This document shows positions 22,004 to 31,474 of a DNA stretch of 38,370 bases, one piece after another. The position numbers were made by a program, and so were the translations under genes. How positions within the stretch are numbered: position 1 is the first letter of the stretch; each line of letters opens with the position of its first letter. The stretch is from positions 1 through 38,370 of IMG/VR virus record IMGVR_UViG_3300023094_000022. The stretch is one strand, 5' to 3'. The DNA comes from a virus. Under the pieces are notes generated by a model. It ran no database searches. It saw nothing but the letters and a program-made list of their open reading frames with translations, and was not told the origin of the DNA.

Positions 22004-24081
22004 TATTTCTTAACCTTTCTGATTTTAGTTACTGCACTCCATACGTGACGACACCAAGGTGTTGTTTCATTTGTCTTAGGGTTGGTATAAAAACCACCTC
22101 TGTAATCCCAAACGTTTTCACCTAAGTCGTTTTCCATTGAAAATATAGCTTCGAAAGAAAGTGCTTTACTTTGAGTTCTTTCTACTAACTGCCTGCAAAA
22201 ATCCCTTGTCGTTGGTATAACTGTTGCTCCTGGTAAATCTGCACGTTTAGCATAAACATATTCTGTGTAAATCTCAGTAGTCTCTGCGCGTGGCTCTGTA
22301 GTTTTATCTAAGGCCTTTGTAGTTGGCGTAAAGTCTTCGTTTAATAATTTACCTTTAATTAAGTTAGAAGTAATCTTATTTACCAAATCTTCGCTTATGT
22401 CGTATTTACGAGCTAATACTTCTGACTTAACAGTAGGATCGCCTTTGTATTCGTTAAGGATTGAGTTTTTTAAATCAGTTGTAATTTTTAATTCGGCGAA
22501 TTTTACTTTTTCAAATTGTAACATTTCGCCAACAGATTTAAACTTTACATTTTGAACATCTAAAGTTTCGTCTTCAAAGTTTATGTTATGGGCATATTTA
22601 TCAAACAATTCAAAGAACTTAGTACTCTTGTCTTGTTTTGATTGCTGCACTACAGGATCTAAATTACTTACTCCTAACATCGTTAACGCCTGTGAGTCAG
22701 TAAAGTTTAATGAAGTCTTAAGCATCAAAGTAGCCTGCTCTTGATTCAATTGCCCGTTTTTAAACTGTCTAACAATCGCTAGCATGCTTTGTCTTTGTCT
22801 GCCTGTTAAGTTCTTTAAATGTTCATTAACCACCCCCCCTTGTTCAACTTCACCTGGCGCTAATTCAGTTTCAATTTCTTCTAAACCGAATTTATCCATT
22901 ATGTAATTAAATACGTAATCAGGGTTTTTAGCGTTTAGTGCGTTGATAACATTTTGATTATTTAAATCCAATTCAATACCTATTGGTTTAATCTGCTCCA
23001 CATCGATATTTGGCTTGTAACCTGTTCTTAATTTACAGAATAGCTCAACCGTTTTGTTGAACGGTATTTGTCCAGGCTTCGCGTATTCGTTTACTAACAA
23101 TTCATGGTTCTCAACTATTTCAGTTCGTCCCATTTTACCAGCTTCTTGACGAACTTTAAACAGCTCGCCGTTAACGCCATGACCAACCAATATTTTTTGT
23201 AGGGATCTTTTATAAACTTCCTGAAACTGTTTCTCCAGGTTGTTAGAATCGATAGCAGTTATCTCTGTAGCCTTTCCGTTCTCCGTAGTGAACACTACAA
23301 CAGTTTTACCGCCATTATCTTCGCCTTCGTAATTCCCTTTTAATTTATCACTTATAGTAGCTTTTTTCTCAGGATCTGTTTCCCCGTTGAAAATAGTAAC
23401 AATACGACCAGCGCTAAAGTTATTACGTATGTATGCGTTAAAGAAAGTCGATACACGCATATCTGTATCAATATCTAAAGAGCAAGATTCATATTCCGGT
23501 TTAGAATAGTAAGAGCTTAATTTATTATCTGAAGGAGCGTAGTTTTTATATCTGTAAATAGATATGCCGACCAATCCTTCTTGCCATAACGGATAAGTTT
23601 CATATCCCACCCTCCAGTGATTCTTTCCGGACCAATCTTCTGAAATCAAAACATACTCACCACATTCTGACATTCTGCACTTGGCAAAATCCATGTGATA
23701 CCATTCTACAGGAGTTCCTAATACATTAGAAATAACCATCAAATAATATCCCCCGCTTAACACCTCATCAAGCTCGCATTTTTTACGAAGATCATACCAT
23801 GACTCGCGCGGGTTGGCGTGTTCTAGAAATTCATTAACGGCTGGTACATCTAAATCTGTTTTAATCTTTAATCCTGATAAGTATCGCGCCTTACCTTTTA
23901 CAATCGCTCCGTGTTCCGCATGGTTATTAAACCAGAATAATAACTTAGAAGGGTAGTTATTATCTTTTCCCCATTTAACCATTCTCTTTTGCGGATCAAT
24001 AGCGTTTTTAGGCTGCGTATCAATAGCAAGCTTAATCTCGAATACTTCCGAATTCTTTATGTTATCCGCTGTATTCGACAT
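22003..24081 (-). CDS. portal protein with extended C-terminus
   Basis: 692 residues. The portal-like part covers about 1-380 (SKLLFWFNNHAEHGAIVKGK, GYYLMVISNVLGTPVEWYHM, NNFSAGRIVTIFNG, KILVGHGVNGELFKVRQEAG); in the virion a ring of 12 would join head and tail and pass DNA. The remaining 300 residues (acidic, coil-prone middle, then a C-terminal stretch with GGFYTNPKTNETTPWCRHVW) look like a minor head protein joined to it. A GQIPFNKTVELFCKLRTGYK portal segment is present near 345. Downstream of the capsid genes, which is unusual. Confidence 0.8.
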   Translation of the reverse strand: MSNTADNIKNSEVFEIKLAIDTQPKNAIDPQKRMVKWGKDNNYPSKLLFWFNNHAEHGAIVKGKARYLSGLKIKTDLDVPAVNEFLEHANPRESWYDLRKKCELDEVLSGGYYLMVISNVLGTPVEWYHMDFAKCRMSECGEYVLISEDWSGKNHWRVGYETYPLWQEGLVGISIYRYKNYAPSDNKLSSYYSKPEYESCSLDIDTDMRVSTFFNAYIRNNFSAGRIVTIFNGETDPEKKATISDKLKGNYEGEDNGGKTVVVFTTENGKATEITAIDSNNLEKQFQEVYKRSLQKILVGHGVNGELFKVRQEAGKMGRTEIVENHELLVNEYAKPGQIPFNKTVELFCKLRTGYKPNIDVEQIKPIGIELDLNNQNVINALNAKNPDYVFNYIMDKFGLEEIETELAPGEVEQGGVVNEHLKNLTGRQRQSMLAIVRQFKNGQLNQEQATLMLKTSLNFTDSQALTMLGVSNLDPVVQQSKQDKSTKFFELFDKYAHNINFEDETLDVQNVKFKSVGEMLQFEKVKFAELKITTDLKNSILNEYKGDPTVKSEVLARKYDISEDLVNKITSNLIKGKLLNEDFTPTTKALDKTTEPRAETTEIYTEYVYAKRADLPGATVIPTTRDFCRQLVERTQSKALSFEAIFSMENDLGENVWDYRGGFYTNPKTNETTPWCRHVWSAVTKIRKVKK

Positions 24082-24448
24082 TAGTTAAATCGTTATTAGT
24101 GTATTCTGTAGGTACAACCTCGTAAGGCTTTACGGTTAATCTTTCGCATTCTACAATGTTTAACCCTGATGGATTTAAATTTGTAGGGCTAGACTGCTCG
24201 TAAATTTTATAAATGTATTCGCCTGGCTCTAAATTAATCTCTCCTAATAAAGGATTAGGCGAAGCGGTATCTTTTATAATAAATTCATTTGATCTATTGG
24301 TAGAAGTGCTTACATCTTCTGCTACACAGAATACAGAAACAAGTGTCCCCTTTTTAATAAACTCAAATAAGTAATAAACAGGACTCAACGTAGTTCTTTC
24401 GAATAACGTAAACACCGCGTTTTTAGATGAATTCTTTAGGATAACCAC
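24062..24448 (-). CDS. 128-residue virion protein of unknown function
   Basis: GTG start (MVILKNSSKNAVFTLFERTT). A single beta-sandwich-like domain (YYLFEFIKKGTLVSVFCVAE, EINLEPGEYIYKIYEQSSPT, NLNPSGLNIVECERLTV). The YEQxSxTNLxP segment recurs in small proteins near Bacteroidota phage head genes. First gene after the terminator 24483-24510 and preceded by the TTACACGTT box, so it may open a separate late transcript with the portal. Confidence 0.65.
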   Translation of the reverse strand: MVILKNSSKNAVFTLFERTTLSPVYYLFEFIKKGTLVSVFCVAEDVSTSTNRSNEFIIKDTASPNPLLGEINLEPGEYIYKIYEQSSPTNLNPSGLNIVECERLTVKPYEVVPTEYTNNDLTNVEYSG

Positions 24449-24457
24449 TATTATAAT

Positions 24458-24466
24458 AACGTGTAA
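24458..24466 (-). promoter_or_regulatory. TTACACGTT box, site 1
   Basis: The nonamer TTACACGTT (minus strand) ends 9 bp before the GTG start at 24448. Three other copies lie 8 bp before starts of late genes. Here it directly follows a terminator, the expected place for a promoter. Confidence 0.5.
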
Positions 24467-24482
24467 ATATTGCTAGATTTAA

Positions 24483-24510
24483 AAAAAGCCACTCGTTAAA
24501 GCGGCTTTTT
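24483..24510. terminator. bidirectional-looking intrinsic terminator
   Basis: AAAAAGCC (24483-24490), 12-nt loop, GGCTTTTT (24503-24510). On the minus strand the stem is followed by a run of seven T. It separates the tube-like gene from the portal unit. The remainder of the 88-bp gap holds site 1 of the TTACACGTT box. Confidence 0.8.
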
Positions 24511-24536
24511 AATTGATAGGATATGAGTAAAGAAAA

Positions 24537-25055
24537 TTAACTTAAAAGTGTTGCAAGTACTGAGAATTGAACTTCTAAAGCAACGTCCGGTTCTTGACCA
24601 GTAAAGCCCCAAACCATTTGTGGACCGTTAGATGCCTCTTTAGCGTTTTGCATATTACCAACCACTAAGTCCATGCCCTTTTGCTTTCCATACATCCAAG
24701 CCGTGCCGTCACGTCTTAAAACGATAACTGAAAGTGGAGTTTGGGCCATTGCTTTTAACTCTTGTTTCATCGCTGTTGTGATCCCATTAGTAGTAAAATC
24801 TACTTTATGATCGTAAAGCATAGAAGCTGTTGCAACATTACGCGCTAAGTTATCACTATCAGACCCCATTTCTTTTGCAAGATTATAAGTTCTGTAGACT
24901 TTAGTTGCTACTTTCGTAACCGCTGTAACTACATTTGCCGTAACTGTTACTGATGAAACGTTAGCAAATTCCATGATATACACTTTGTCAACGCCTCCAA
25001 TGGAAGCCTGGCAACCTGCCGAAAAATCGTAACTAGATGCTAATTGACAAGCCAT
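24537..25055 (-). CDS. putative major tail tube or capsid-associated protein
   Basis: 172 residues: MACQLASSYDFSAGCQASIG, then DKVYIMEFANVSSVTVTANV, KAMAQTPLSVIVLRRDGTAW and a C-terminal VWGFTGQEPDVALEV. The FTGQEP ending is a recurrent tail-tube-like motif in Bacteroidota phages, so a tail tube is favoured; its place right after the capsid gene also allows a head accessory protein. Ends just before the terminator. Confidence 0.55.
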   Translation of the reverse strand: MACQLASSYDFSAGCQASIGGVDKVYIMEFANVSSVTVTANVVTAVTKVATKVYRTYNLAKEMGSDSDNLARNVATASMLYDHKVDFTTNGITTAMKQELKAMAQTPLSVIVLRRDGTAWMYGKQKGMDLVVGNMQNAKEASNGPQMVWGFTGQEPDVALEVQFSVLATLLS

Positions 25056-25058
25056 TTG

Positions 25059-26054
25059 TTATAGGTATAAAACGTTAGTAGATTGTAACATTACATGTGC
25101 AAAAATTGTAAAGATGTGTTTAACAAACATGTCTTGACGGTTATTTGCAATGAAATCAATTTTCATCATTGAGATGTCTGAAGCTAAATCCGTAGCCCAC
25201 ATTAAGTGAGAAGGTAAAGCTGCTAACATTTGATTCTCTGCCATTGGCACAAAAACAACTTCTATCCCTTGAAAGAAAACCGTTTGACCTGGTTCGCCTA
25301 ACTTAGTAACCACGAAAGGTTTTGTAAAGTTTGCGGGGTTTACATTGTATTGGTTGATGAATTGTAAATGCGAGTACGGTGCGTAGATACGAACTTTCTC
25401 TTCAGTGTTTTGTAAAACTACTGCCGGAATAGCTGCGTAAAGCTTACCATATTCAGTTAGAATGTTTGTAGCTGAAATAGTTGTACCAACAACGTTGATA
25501 CGTCCACCTACTGCGCCACCATTCCAAATGATACGAGTAATTAAACCGTCAAACAAACCAGCTGTAATACCAGCTACATAAGCTTTTTCAGCCGTTGTGT
25601 TGGCGCCTGCTGCTACTGAAACTTTAGTAGCTGCTAAAGCGTTATTCCAAAATTTAGCTTCAACGTCTTGTGAAATCTTACGGTTATACAAATCCAAAAC
25701 AACCGTTTCAAATTCGCCTAAGTTAAGGTTCCAAGCGCCTTTTTTCATGTCGCGACCATAACGAGAGAAACGTAAAGTTTCAGGATCAAACTCGTTATAG
25801 TACATTAGTTTCACTGGAGTGATAACTGTACCTACGGATGTTTGACCGCCTTGCGATGTTGGTGCGCCTGAAGTATAAGCCTGCATCGTTACCGTTGCAC
25901 TTACTTCTGTTATCTCAGTAGTCGACTTAATGTCGTCCGCTAAGGTTACTAAATCTTCATTCAAAGTCTTATTCGAAAATAAGAGTTCAGTTAAGATTGG
26001 TTCGTAAGTTTTACCAGATGCGGTAAACGTACCTGCTGTTAGTGTGATTGCCAT
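25059..26054 (-). CDS. major capsid protein (HK97-like)
   Basis: 331 residues, in the normal size range. Stretches typical of HK97-fold capsids: an N-terminal arm (MAITLTAGTFTASGKTYEPI), a long helical part (NKTLNEDLVTLADDIKSTTE), a beta-rich core (VRIYAPYSHLQFINQYNVNP), and a C-terminal FVKHIFTIFAHVMLQSTNVL. The order protease - scaffold - small protein - capsid in front supports it. No obvious second-copy or delta-domain feature. Confidence 0.85.
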   Translation of the reverse strand: MAITLTAGTFTASGKTYEPILTELLFSNKTLNEDLVTLADDIKSTTEITEVSATVTMQAYTSGAPTSQGGQTSVGTVITPVKLMYYNEFDPETLRFSRYGRDMKKGAWNLNLGEFETVVLDLYNRKISQDVEAKFWNNALAATKVSVAAGANTTAEKAYVAGITAGLFDGLITRIIWNGGAVGGRINVVGTTISATNILTEYGKLYAAIPAVVLQNTEEKVRIYAPYSHLQFINQYNVNPANFTKPFVVTKLGEPGQTVFFQGIEVVFVPMAENQMLAALPSHLMWATDLASDISMMKIDFIANNRQDMFVKHIFTIFAHVMLQSTNVLYL

Positions 26055-26055
26055 T

Positions 26056-26331
26056 TTATTTTGATTTTGCTTTTAATTCTATTGCGTTTTTGTATAGAAA
26101 CTCTCCTTCAGGATAAGCTTCTGTTGGTGCTGATTTACGAGCCATTAACCATTCTGCTAACTCGTCTGTTAAATCTTCCTCAGTGATAACACCACCTTGT
26201 ACACCAAAAGGAGAAACCCCTTTTAATTGTTTAGTAGAAAGTTTTAATAATTGTTCTTTACCTTCTGGAAAGAATCCTGTTAACTCTACTGTATTAACTT
26301 TGTCTGTAAATTTGTATTTGCAATCTGCCAT
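26056..26331 (-). CDS. 91-residue head-associated protein
   Basis: Opens MADCKYKFTDKVNTVELTGF, then FPEGKEQLLKLSTKQLKGVS and a helical C-terminus ending ELKAKSK. It lies one base before the capsid gene and 19 bp after the scaffold gene. Decoration or head-completion role is inferred by position. Confidence 0.6.
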   Translation of the reverse strand: MADCKYKFTDKVNTVELTGFFPEGKEQLLKLSTKQLKGVSPFGVQGGVITEEDLTDELAEWLMARKSAPTEAYPEGEFLYKNAIELKAKSK

Positions 26332-26350
26332 TTTATAGGGGGTGTATGGT

Positions 26351-26974
26351 TTATGAATTCATTTCTTTAATAGCCAGGTATTTTTCTTTACCTTTTAAGG
26401 TAGAGATGTCCACATCGGCGCTGCGAGTTCTGGTTACAACTGGAATAGGAGTATCTAACAACTTTGAAAACTGAGTTAACAGTTTGCCGTGAGACGTTTT
26501 TAACTCTGCTAATTCGTTTTTAATATCTTTGTTTTCTTTCTCGTAAGCTGAAAGTTTTGTTTCAAAAGCTTGTTTTTGTTCTGAAAATTGAAGAGACATT
26601 TTAGCCATATCTGCTACAGGCTCTTGAACTGGAGCTGCAACTACTACAGGAGTAACTACGCCGATTTTACCAGCTTCAGTCACAGTGATTTTAGTACCAT
26701 CTTCTAATTCATAATCTCCTACTGGCAACGGAGAAACTGCTTGTGAAGCAGGATCTAAAATAGTAACAACTGTACCAGCTGCTAATTCACCATCGTAAGA
26801 AATTGATTTGCCGTCTTTTGTTTTCGCTTCTTTCAAGGTTACTGGAGCTGCTGGAGCGGTAACTACTGGCGCTACATCAAATTTAGCCGCCTCTGTTTTA
26901 ATAGCTGTAATTTCCTCAGCTGAAAATTTAGCTGTAATGAAATCTTTAACTTTGTCTAAAATATTCTTATCCAT
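26351..26974 (-). CDS. scaffold-like capsid assembly protein
   Basis: 207 residues. N-terminal helices (MDKNILDKVKDFITAKFSAE, ITAIKTEAAKFDV), an Ala/Pro-rich hinge, a PLPVGDYELEDGTKITVTEA beta-hairpin domain, and a coiled coil (QKQAFETKLSAYEKENKDIK). This mixture, placed between the protease and the capsid gene, is what phage scaffolds look like. It follows a TTACACGTT box by 8 bp. No cleavage site is evident. Confidence 0.7.
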   Translation of the reverse strand: MDKNILDKVKDFITAKFSAEEITAIKTEAAKFDVAPVVTAPAAPVTLKEAKTKDGKSISYDGELAAGTVVTILDPASQAVSPLPVGDYELEDGTKITVTEAGKIGVVTPVVVAAPVQEPVADMAKMSLQFSEQKQAFETKLSAYEKENKDIKNELAELKTSHGKLLTQFSKLLDTPIPVVTRTRSADVDISTLKGKEKYLAIKEMNS

Positions 26975-26982
26975 ACTATATT

Positions 26983-26991
26983 AACGTGTAA
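26983..26991 (-). promoter_or_regulatory. TTACACGTT box, site 2
   Basis: Exact nonamer 8 bp before the scaffold gene start. Same orientation and spacing as the other sites, while the flanking DNA differs. Confidence 0.5.
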
Positions 26992-26994
26992 TTA

Positions 26995-27564
26995 TTATAA
27001 GCTGTTTAAAACTTCTTTAATTAATCCTTCAACTTGCTTGTCTGACAATACCTCTGAAGGCTCGAAACTAAACATAGCATCAATACTCCATCCATTTATT
27101 TCCCCTGACTGTATCTTAGAAATTATTTCTGAATTGTTGACTTTTGCCCCTAAGAATAAAGTGCCTTCTGGCATGTCTTCAAATCCAGGTACTTTACTGG
27201 TTATGTTTGGGCCTGTAATGAACATTGTATCAATGGTAACACCTTGAATAAGTTGATTGCTGTGATCTACGTCTAAGTTTTTATAGGCGTTATCGTTACA
27301 TGCTTTTAAATGAAACTGCTCTATTGTTTCCGAATCTATAGATAAATAAAACTGTTGCCCGTTGTTATTTCTTTCAATTAACAACTCTGGAATTAATGCA
27401 GGCCCGAATATTCTATTTTCAGATAGCGATAATTTAACCCGCTTGTCTTCTGAAAACTTAACACAGTTAACCATTATAGCTGGGCTTCCGACCATTGACA
27501 TAAATTTCATTCCTAGTTTTGGATTGCTAGGATCTAATGTCATTTTGTAAACAGGTACTTGCAT
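26995..27564 (-). CDS. prohead protease, XkdF / S78_2-like
   Basis: 189 residues. The elements expected of a XkdF-type serine protease are present: a beta-rich start, NLDVDHSNQ with the candidate catalytic His (H101), FLGAKVNNSEIISKIQSGEI and the ending GWSIDAMF, where S160 is the candidate nucleophile. A protease of this kind cleaves scaffold and capsid during head maturation. Scaffold and capsid genes follow. Catalytic assignment is by motif similarity only. Confidence 0.75.
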   Translation of the reverse strand: MQVPVYKMTLDPSNPKLGMKFMSMVGSPAIMVNCVKFSEDKRVKLSLSENRIFGPALIPELLIERNNNGQQFYLSIDSETIEQFHLKACNDNAYKNLDVDHSNQLIQGVTIDTMFITGPNITSKVPGFEDMPEGTLFLGAKVNNSEIISKIQSGEINGWSIDAMFSFEPSEVLSDKQVEGLIKEVLNSL

Positions 27565-27572
27565 ATTAAATA

Positions 27573-27581
27573 AACGTGTAA
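27573..27581 (-). promoter_or_regulatory. TTACACGTT box, site 3
   Basis: Exact nonamer 8 bp before the protease start. It falls between the tape measure stop (27585) and the protease ATG. Confidence 0.5.
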
Positions 27582-27584
27582 AAA

Positions 27585-29234
27585 TTAATAACTGCTTTCA
27601 GTTTTTATCCTTTTAGCATCGTTTTGCTTCTCCGTAACGTCTGCTGCCAATACATAAGTTCTAACTAAAGGTGTTGTACTTTGAGTCCCATTAGCGTTTA
27701 AATTAGTTGATGGCTGAACTGTTGGTGCTGTTGGTGTAGCCACACTAGGGGCAGAAATTGAACCTCCTGCGCTTGGCGCTGACGTACCGCCGGCGTCAAA
27801 TTTAGTAGAAGCAATTTTAGCAATCTGAACAGCGGCCGCGATACCAGAAATAGCAGCAACTACAAATGAATAAGGCGGAGGTAAACTTGCTAAGGCTTGC
27901 AATACTGCTTGCGCTCCGTTAATAGTGGCATTGGCAATTTGAAAAGCCTTGTTTACGTTAAATGCTTTCTTTCTTACCTCAAGTTCTGCTGCGCTTCCCT
28001 TCTCTACATTTTGTAGTTGATTTTGAAAGTATAGGTCTGAAAGTTGTTGAGCAGCAGATAAACCTTTTTGAATAGCCTGAGTTCTGGCATCCGCTTCTTG
28101 TTTAGCAAGTTCTTTTCTTTTTTCAGAAGCACTTATATCTCTCTCATCTTGTATCTCTCTCGATCTTTGACTTTCTTCTAATTCAGAATTTAAGTAATAT
28201 TCTTTTAATAATCTATCTTGTTCTAAATATTCAGCTTCACCTGATAATTCAGCCGCCCTTCTTTCCGATTCCATTTGAGAATCCCTGTCACGTTCAGCTT
28301 GCCTTGCTTTTAAATTTACATCAACGTTTTTTAAAATTTGAGCATACTCAGCTTCTAGTTCTTTTCGCCTGTCTGCTGCATTTTGTTTTTGCTCTTCCCT
28401 AGTCTTCTTTTCCTCTTCGCGTATTTTTTTGTCCCCAGATATTTTAAGGATTAATATTTTATTGTATGCGTCCTGCTCCTCTCTATCTAGTTTTCTGAGT
28501 TCATCGGATTGCTCTTTTGATTTATCATTTATTTGCTGTAATAATATTTGACGGGTTCGGATTCCGGCATATATTTGAATCTGAGCGTCTAGTTCGGCTT
28601 TATTTGTTTCTTTTGTAGTTAAACCAACTGCTTTTTTTAACTCCAACTCCCTTTGTATTCCCGCATTAATATTATCCTGTAGCTTTGCTTGTCTTTCTAA
28701 TTCAGCATTTAATGCGGCATCCGCTACAGCTGCATCACTCATGTTTTCAGACCATACTTTATAAGCTACTGCAATAGCCGTAACCGCTGCGACAGCGATA
28801 AGTAGAACTGGATTGAACGAAAGTAAAACAACTTTTAGAGCTGCAAAGGCGTCACTTAAACCAATTATACTTTGAATACCCTGAGCGAACGCAGTAGCAG
28901 CTTGAACTTTCAATAACTGTTTTTCAAGTTCTTCGCTCTGCCCTCCAAATAGCGCAGCGGCTCCCGTAGCAGCCTGGAACCCCCCGGCCAGTTTACCTGC
29001 TACGTTTGAAAATGCCGCCACTTTACCTTCCGGGTTTAAGGCTCCAATTACATCACGAAGATCTCCAATGTCGTCTTTTATTGCGCCAAGTTTCTCTAAC
29101 TGTTCCTGATACTCTTTAGTGCCTTGCTTTGTTTTTGAAAGCTCTACTTGTGTGTCTTTTAACTCTTTGCGTAAATCCAATAAAGACTTAGCAGAGTTAC
29201 CTGTGCTTATTTGTATTACCTCGTCTTGTGCCAT
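27585..29234 (-). CDS. tail tape measure protein
   Basis: 549 residues, which would set a short tail. N-terminal coils (LRKELKDTQVELSKTKQGTK), a central hydrophobic region (about 135-160; LLSFNPVLLIAVAAVTAIAV), long charged coiled coil (EEKKTREEQKQNAADRRKEL, VNLKARQAERDRDSQM) and a hydrophobic patch near the C-terminus (VVAAISGIAAAVQIAKI). These are the usual tape-measure traits. Coupled to the large tail protein upstream by 1 bp. In most phages a chaperone sits directly before it; here four genes intervene. Confidence 0.85.
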   Translation of the reverse strand: MAQDEVIQISTGNSAKSLLDLRKELKDTQVELSKTKQGTKEYQEQLEKLGAIKDDIGDLRDVIGALNPEGKVAAFSNVAGKLAGGFQAATGAAALFGGQSEELEKQLLKVQAATAFAQGIQSIIGLSDAFAALKVVLLSFNPVLLIAVAAVTAIAVAYKVWSENMSDAAVADAALNAELERQAKLQDNINAGIQRELELKKAVGLTTKETNKAELDAQIQIYAGIRTRQILLQQINDKSKEQSDELRKLDREEQDAYNKILILKISGDKKIREEEKKTREEQKQNAADRRKELEAEYAQILKNVDVNLKARQAERDRDSQMESERRAAELSGEAEYLEQDRLLKEYYLNSELEESQRSREIQDERDISASEKRKELAKQEADARTQAIQKGLSAAQQLSDLYFQNQLQNVEKGSAAELEVRKKAFNVNKAFQIANATINGAQAVLQALASLPPPYSFVVAAISGIAAAVQIAKIASTKFDAGGTSAPSAGGSISAPSVATPTAPTVQPSTNLNANGTQSTTPLVRTYVLAADVTEKQNDAKRIKTESSY

Positions 29235-31474
29235 TATATTTTCAGAAGTTCAACCTCTGTAGTTTTGTTTTCAAGAATATTAAAATTGTTTATAGCATTT
29301 ACTCGCATGTAAGTTCCTAGTACGTAAACTAATTGTCTAAAATCAAACACTTTTAAATCAAGTTCGTTTAAGGCGAATTGAGCCGTTACGCGCTTACTAT
29401 TCTTATCTGTTAATCTTTCAAATAATGTTTTATAATAATAAGTCCAAAGATTTGAAGTTGTGTAAGTTTGCCCCGTTTGTAAAGTGTAATAGATCTCAAA
29501 AGGAACATCGAAATTCATATCGATAGTAGGAAAGAACGGGTGGTCTAAATGACCGCAATAAGGGTATTCTGTATTTGACAAGTCACCGTAAATAGTACTC
29601 TTAATAACCCAGTTACTAGGATAAATATTTACAGGAACTGGATTCCAAAATCCAATCCTGATATTTGCCCTTGTAGGCTTAACTACTCCGTTGTCATTCT
29701 TGTAAATCTTTGGAATAACAAGTTTGTTAGTATCATTACCAACCAAAGGAGTTGGGCTAAACAACAACTCAATTGTTTTTATTTCCTTATTAAATTGATT
29801 CTCGCCTTGAGTTATTAAAGTGCCATAAGGCTCACCGTATTGATCCTGATAAACTTTATTGTAGTAGTCGCCATCTGATTTATACAGTAGCTTCATTCCC
29901 TTAATAGCGCCGCCAGCTACAGGCTCAATAACTACGTCCTGACCTATGTCTATTTTATCTGACCAATCTCGTGCGTAAATAGCGTCCTGAAAGAAAAAAG
30001 GCTCCGGCTCAATTATGTAATTATTAGGATCATCTTTATCTATATCGCAGTAAAGATTGAACATATTGATAATACCTTTAAAAAAATCAGCTTGCTTTAT
30101 TTTATCCGGAATAGCCTGATTAACTTGCACGAGTTCGCCTTCGTCTACTTCCATAGATGTAGGGCTTATTGTTAAGTAAGGATCTGTTGAAGCATCTATG
30201 CCGTACTTGGTAATTACAAAGCTGTAAGTTGCCGTACCAGCAACAACCGGAAAACCTCCAGAATCAAAGATCCTAACTTTGGTCATAGACGAGTCCATTC
30301 TTATCCGGTTAGTTTCTCCAGCTGTAAATAAACCAGTGAACTCAAAACTAAACACATGGTTCATGTCTGCAGTATTGGCAGTGAATGATACTGGATCCGA
30401 GCTCTGTCTTAACGTCCAAACGCCGCCAATCAATGTATCTAAGTGCAATTGACAAAATAAATCTCTCTCTCCAACAGTATCAGTTGGTGAGGGTGTGTTT
30501 ACTTTTCCGATTATGTGTAGATAAAGTTTAACCGTTTGGATTGACGTGGCAGCTATTGTAAAAATACCAGTTGTAGTGTCGTTCATTCCCGACGCATCTC
30601 TATAAGGCAAGGTGCTGTCGTTATTAAGTATAATAGTTGATTGATAAGATGCGGGGTTATTCCAGTAGAAATTTGTAGGAGTTCCTGAAGATGTTAAAGC
30701 AAACTGATAGTTTAAATCTATTCCAGTTTGACCGGCTATAAATGTAGTGTTGTCAATTACATCTGAGTCTTTTTTAATTATCTCAGTAGGTAGAATAGCC
30801 ACCTTTTTAAAGTAACTAGAAGATAGAAAGTTACTCGAAAACGTTTTACCATGCGTTGCAAATATTTTTAGCAGGTACTCGTATGCAAAAAATATAGGCC
30901 TAAATCCTGCCAACTTAAATTCTGTTACGTTCCCATTATTATAACCAAAGTCAATAACAGGATATCTATAACCTAATCCTTCAACTGCTGCAACTAAAGA
31001 ACCATTAACGTAATTCGTAGGTGAAGCGTTAGAGCTATCCGTTACATTGTCTCTCGTTAAATCGTGATCGTATTCTGAGAAGTCTAAAGATCTTAACTCT
31101 AAGTCTGCCATTTTAAAAAACAGATCCGAGAAGTGGCCTTTTATCTCGCACTCGTAAATGTGATATTTCTTATCGTAGTTGCGTCTTATCTTACTAAGCT
31201 TTAACCATCCTCCAATAACTTCAGTATTGTTTACTTTATAAGAAACAGCCGTCTTTAAATTAGGGTTGAAATACTGTAGATCTATATCTAATTCAAAGCA
31301 GAATTCAAAAAGTTTATCTATTTGATTTGTTCCTGGAATTAAAACGGTATTACTGAAATCAGTATTGCGTTTATCCGGATCTCTCACGTCCGCAATAAGC
31401 TTACTAATATTAACCTGCAACTCTTCCATTACAGGAACAGGAACGTTATCTATGTATAACTGTGATTTATTCAT
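29234..31474 (-). CDS. large tail protein (distal tail / baseplate-type)
   Basis: 746 residues, starts MNKSQLYIDNVPVPVMEELQ. Beta-rich, with KRNTDFSNTVLIPGTNQIDK and LFEFCFELDIDLQYFNPNLK near the N-terminus, and an Asp/Tyr-rich C-terminal half. It overlaps the upstream gene by 8 bp and ends at the tape measure start. Location and size indicate a tail-tip or baseplate hub protein; no enzyme motif is visible. Confidence 0.65.
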   Translation of the reverse strand: MNKSQLYIDNVPVPVMEELQVNISKLIADVRDPDKRNTDFSNTVLIPGTNQIDKLFEFCFELDIDLQYFNPNLKTAVSYKVNNTEVIGGWLKLSKIRRNYDKKYHIYECEIKGHFSDLFFKMADLELRSLDFSEYDHDLTRDNVTDSSNASPTNYVNGSLVAAVEGLGYRYPVIDFGYNNGNVTEFKLAGFRPIFFAYEYLLKIFATHGKTFSSNFLSSSYFKKVAILPTEIIKKDSDVIDNTTFIAGQTGIDLNYQFALTSSGTPTNFYWNNPASYQSTIILNNDSTLPYRDASGMNDTTTGIFTIAATSIQTVKLYLHIIGKVNTPSPTDTVGERDLFCQLHLDTLIGGVWTLRQSSDPVSFTANTADMNHVFSFEFTGLFTAGETNRIRMDSSMTKVRIFDSGGFPVVAGTATYSFVITKYGIDASTDPYLTISPTSMEVDEGELVQVNQAIPDKIKQADFFKGIINMFNLYCDIDKDDPNNYIIEPEPFFFQDAIYARDWSDKIDIGQDVVIEPVAGGAIKGMKLLYKSDGDYYNKVYQDQYGEPYGTLITQGENQFNKEIKTIELLFSPTPLVGNDTNKLVIPKIYKNDNGVVKPTRANIRIGFWNPVPVNIYPSNWVIKSTIYGDLSNTEYPYCGHLDHPFFPTIDMNFDVPFEIYYTLQTGQTYTTSNLWTYYYKTLFERLTDKNSKRVTAQFALNELDLKVFDFRQLVYVLGTYMRVNAINNFNILENKTTEVELLKI

